A stretch of 64,000 nt of DNA, taken from Pampus argenteus (Eukaryota; Chordata; Actinopteri; Scombriformes; Stromateidae). How positions within the stretch are numbered: the first letter of the stretch is position 1; each line of letters opens with the position of its first letter. The notes beneath the pieces were generated by a model. The model was not told the origin of the DNA and searched no databases. It saw only the letters and a program-made list of their open reading frames with translations. Of this stretch, positions 62,338 through 64,000 are shown piece by piece. The stretch lies in assembly GCA_036937835.1 (NCBI GenBank), contig CM072861.1:4211001-4275000 (forward strand). The letters are read 5' to 3'. The position numbers and the translations under genes are program-made.

Positions 62338-62361
62338 TGTGTGTGTGTGTGTGTTTGTGTG
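62338..62361. repeat. (GT)n microsatellite
   Basis: GT run with one TTT step. Confidence 0.9.
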
Positions 62362-62581
62362 AAACAGCATGACAGATCCAACAACCCCCCAGACATCTGT
62401 CCGTCCCCACAGGACTGGACCCAGACACTGGATGTACAGAACATACATGCAGCAGGGTGAAAAGATGGGAGATTCAAGATCCAATCCAGGTGATTTATGG
62501 AGGGTTAATACTGAGGCAGCTGACTGCCGGCGTTTTATGTTTTATTCAATATACTTGCTGTAGACAGTATTGATCCCAATC

Positions 62582-62630
62582 AGGTTTATTGGCCAAGCAT
62601 TGTCACACATACAAGGAATGTGACTGCAGT
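62582..62630 (-). mobile_element. LINE 3'-end-like fragment, antisense
   Basis: GTTTATTGGCCAAGCATTG then CACACATACAAGGAATGTGACT resembles the TTTATTGGCCAAGT...ACACATACAAGGAATTTGACT sequence common in fish (cores trimmed). Class from recall only. Confidence 0.45.
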
Positions 62631-62651
62631 AATCAGTACCTGTGAATAGAT

Positions 62652-62689
<38 letters not shown>
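62652..62689. repeat. (CA)n microsatellite
   Basis: About 18 uninterrupted units. Confidence 0.95.
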
Positions 62690-62690
<1 letters not shown>

Positions 62691-62988
62691 GCCAGAAACA
62701 TACAGAAAGACAAACAAGTACTTGTATGAATTACAAGGCAAAAAAAAAGTCATGAGAATGCTTTCTTCATTAACTGATGTTAAATACCGTATTTTCTGGA
62801 CTATAAGCCGCTACTTTTTTCTCATACTTTGAACCATGCGGCTTATACAGAGGTGCAGCTTTTCTATGAATTTTTCTTCAGCCCACAGTGTCTGTGTGTG
62901 TGTGTGTGTGCGCGCACGCAGGCCGCAGTCATTGACGGAGCTGCTCCGTCACAGGTATATAATATTATTACACCCTCACCTCCTCAAA

Positions 62989-63135
62989 ATGGAAAACCCA
63001 CGAAGCAATTCCTATGATGCAGCTTTTAAGTTGAATGCCATCGATCTGGTTATCCGTGAAGGAAACAGAGTGGCTGCTCGTAAGCTTGCCGTTAATGAAT
63101 CTATGACGAGATGGTATGTGATGAAGATTATCTGA
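62989..63135 (+). pseudogene. pogo-like transposase N-terminal HTH remnant
   Basis: 48 codons, MENPRSNSYDAAFKLNAIDL then REGNRVAARKLAVNESM, matching the psq/CENP-B-type helix-turn-helix at the start of pogo/Tigger transposases (AAFKL...GNR-AAR...VNESM). After NESM the homology stops where WRR would be expected and the frame ends within 10 codons, which is the deletion junction. The DDE core is absent. Met at 62989 fits the family start; the longer upstream frame runs through a GT repeat and is not real. Confidence 0.8.
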
Positions 63136-63197
63136 CGCTGTTCAACTCTGACACTGAAGAGGACGACTTCAGTGTCTTCAGTACACAGAAGAAATGA
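63120..63197 (+). pseudogene. pogo-like transposase C-terminal remnant
   Basis: A frame offset from the N-terminal one reads DEDYLTLFNSDTEEDDFSVF and ends at TGA after QKK. An acidic tail of this kind (E/D-rich after an L-x-L-F motif) is what I recall at the C-terminus of this transposase group. It overlaps the N-terminal remnant's last codons in another frame, so the junction is out of frame. Confidence 0.6.
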
Positions 63198-63636
63198 CGT
63201 GACAGTGGTTTGGTGTTCATTAGTTTTAGATGCTCAGGAGGAAGATAAATAGTGACGTGTGGCTTCAGTTCATGAGAGAATGAAGCCACTTTAATAGTTG
63301 CGCAGTTGCGCTTTAACAGTGTGCGGGAGGAAAAGGTGACAGTGATTTGGTGTTTAATGGTTTCAGTACGCAGGAGGAAGATAAATAAAACCATCAATGA
63401 CTTTTCTGTTTTGTTTATCAGCACTTTTATTGCCGCGTTTGATGCTGCTTTTATTGCGGCACTGTTCAGAAACAATCAGTTCATGTTCAATCAGTTCAAT
63501 CAGTATATGAATAAACACTTATGTATCGGGGTATGTATATATCCGCGGCTTATATGTGACAAAATATATATTTCATTCAAATTTTAATGGGTGCGGCTTA
63601 TATTTAGGTGCACTCTATAGTCCGGAAAATACAGTA

Positions 63637-64000
63637 TCAAAAAAAAAAAGACCAAATGTATAATCTTCAATTGACCAGCAGGGCAGAACCCAAAGTAAGA
63701 AGAAAAACAGCATTCACATTTGAAATGATTGAACATGAATTTTTTTTTTTGCATTTTTACTTGAAAATGACGTAAATAAACAAACAATGATCAAACCTGT
63801 TGCTGTTTTTCTGATTGATTAGTCCAATCAAATCAAAATCAAAACAACTTATACTTACCTTTTGTTGCACAATAGTAGTAGCTTGCATGACATTCGACAT
63901 CAATATCACACCATAGATTTAAAAACATTGCATTACTGAGCATTGCATAACACGTGGCACTCATATACGCAGACAACAGTCGGTCAAAGAGAGAAGATTA
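63637..64000. other. gene-free DNA
   Basis: Nothing recognised; A- and T-runs flank the pogo-like element's right end. Confidence 0.45.

Larger units (their letters stand above)
62785..63636 (+). mobile_element. internally deleted pogo-like (Tc1/mariner superfamily) element
   Basis: The ends are inverted: TACCGTATTTTCTGGACTATA at 62785 and, read on the minus strand from 63636, TACTGTATTTTCCGGACTATA, each starting with the TA dinucleotide duplicated by Tc1/mariner/pogo transposases (20 of 21 shown in each case match allowing two changes). Inside, a transposase N-terminus and C-terminus are joined with the whole catalytic middle gone. A GT tract (62891-62912) and a 50-bp direct duplication (63202 and 63339) lie within. 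It is about 850 bp, against 2 kb or more expected of an autonomous relative. Confidence 0.82.

Noticed and set aside
63848..63862. U1 snRNA-like start ATACTTACCT
   Set aside because: Only about ten bases match and the rest of U1 is absent.

Overview
The window reads as vertebrate, specifically teleost fish, nuclear DNA. The reasons are the repeat content: AT-rich single-copy DNA with more than 20 (CA)n/(GT)n tracts, L2-like LINE 3' ends with (TTGAT)n tails, hAT, pogo-like and piggyBac-like DNA transposon remnants, a 5S rRNA-headed SINE, and several dispersed sequences that I recall as common in percomorph fish genomes. No bacterial-style gene organisation is present. I could not identify a single host protein-coding exon with confidence, so the 64 kb is most likely intergenic or deep intronic. 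Nearly all open frames are short or lie in low-complexity DNA. The only recognisable protein-coding sequences are broken mobile-element genes.

Layout. 0-4 kb: single-copy DNA with CA/GT repeats, then the decayed 3' end of an L2-like LINE (about 1.78-2.45 kb) into which a 217-bp piggyBac-type MITE has inserted at a TTAA site, then a first L2-tail copy (3.8-4.0 kb). 4-12 kb: single-copy DNA with a POU-type palindrome at 9.49 kb and a hAT-end-like fragment at 7.2 kb. 12.1-13.35 kb: a long polypurine block. 15.8-16.0 kb: a reverse transcriptase fragment with a YADD motif. 16.9 kb: a (TTTCTC)n hexanucleotide array. 20-25 kb: short tandem repeats, an 18-bp octamer palindrome, a ZNF143-like motif and two hairpins. 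25.9-27.3 kb: a tRNA-SINE fragment and a cluster of dinucleotide repeats. 28.27-30.02 kb: a 16-bp minisatellite followed by a 1.43-kb internally deleted hAT transposon with an 8-bp target duplication. 33.4-34.2 kb: an A/T-motif-rich block that looks like candidate conserved noncoding sequence.

34.51-34.86 kb holds the best single feature: a 5S rRNA-derived SINE bounded by a perfect 17-19 bp target-site duplication, with a LINE-like body and tail. 38-60 kb is mostly old dispersed fish repeats, CA repeats, a 20-bp-arm hairpin (50.5 kb), a second L2-tail copy (54.9 kb) and a third (58.5 kb). The third is joined to an uninterrupted 197-bp (TATC)n array, and both lie inside one 10-bp duplication. 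62.8-63.6 kb is an internally deleted pogo-like element with the N- and C-terminal ends of its transposase.

There is no operon or gene network to describe. The biology visible here is transposon colonisation, internal deletion of autonomous elements into non-autonomous ones, and microsatellite birth. Family names given from memory were not checked by any search.
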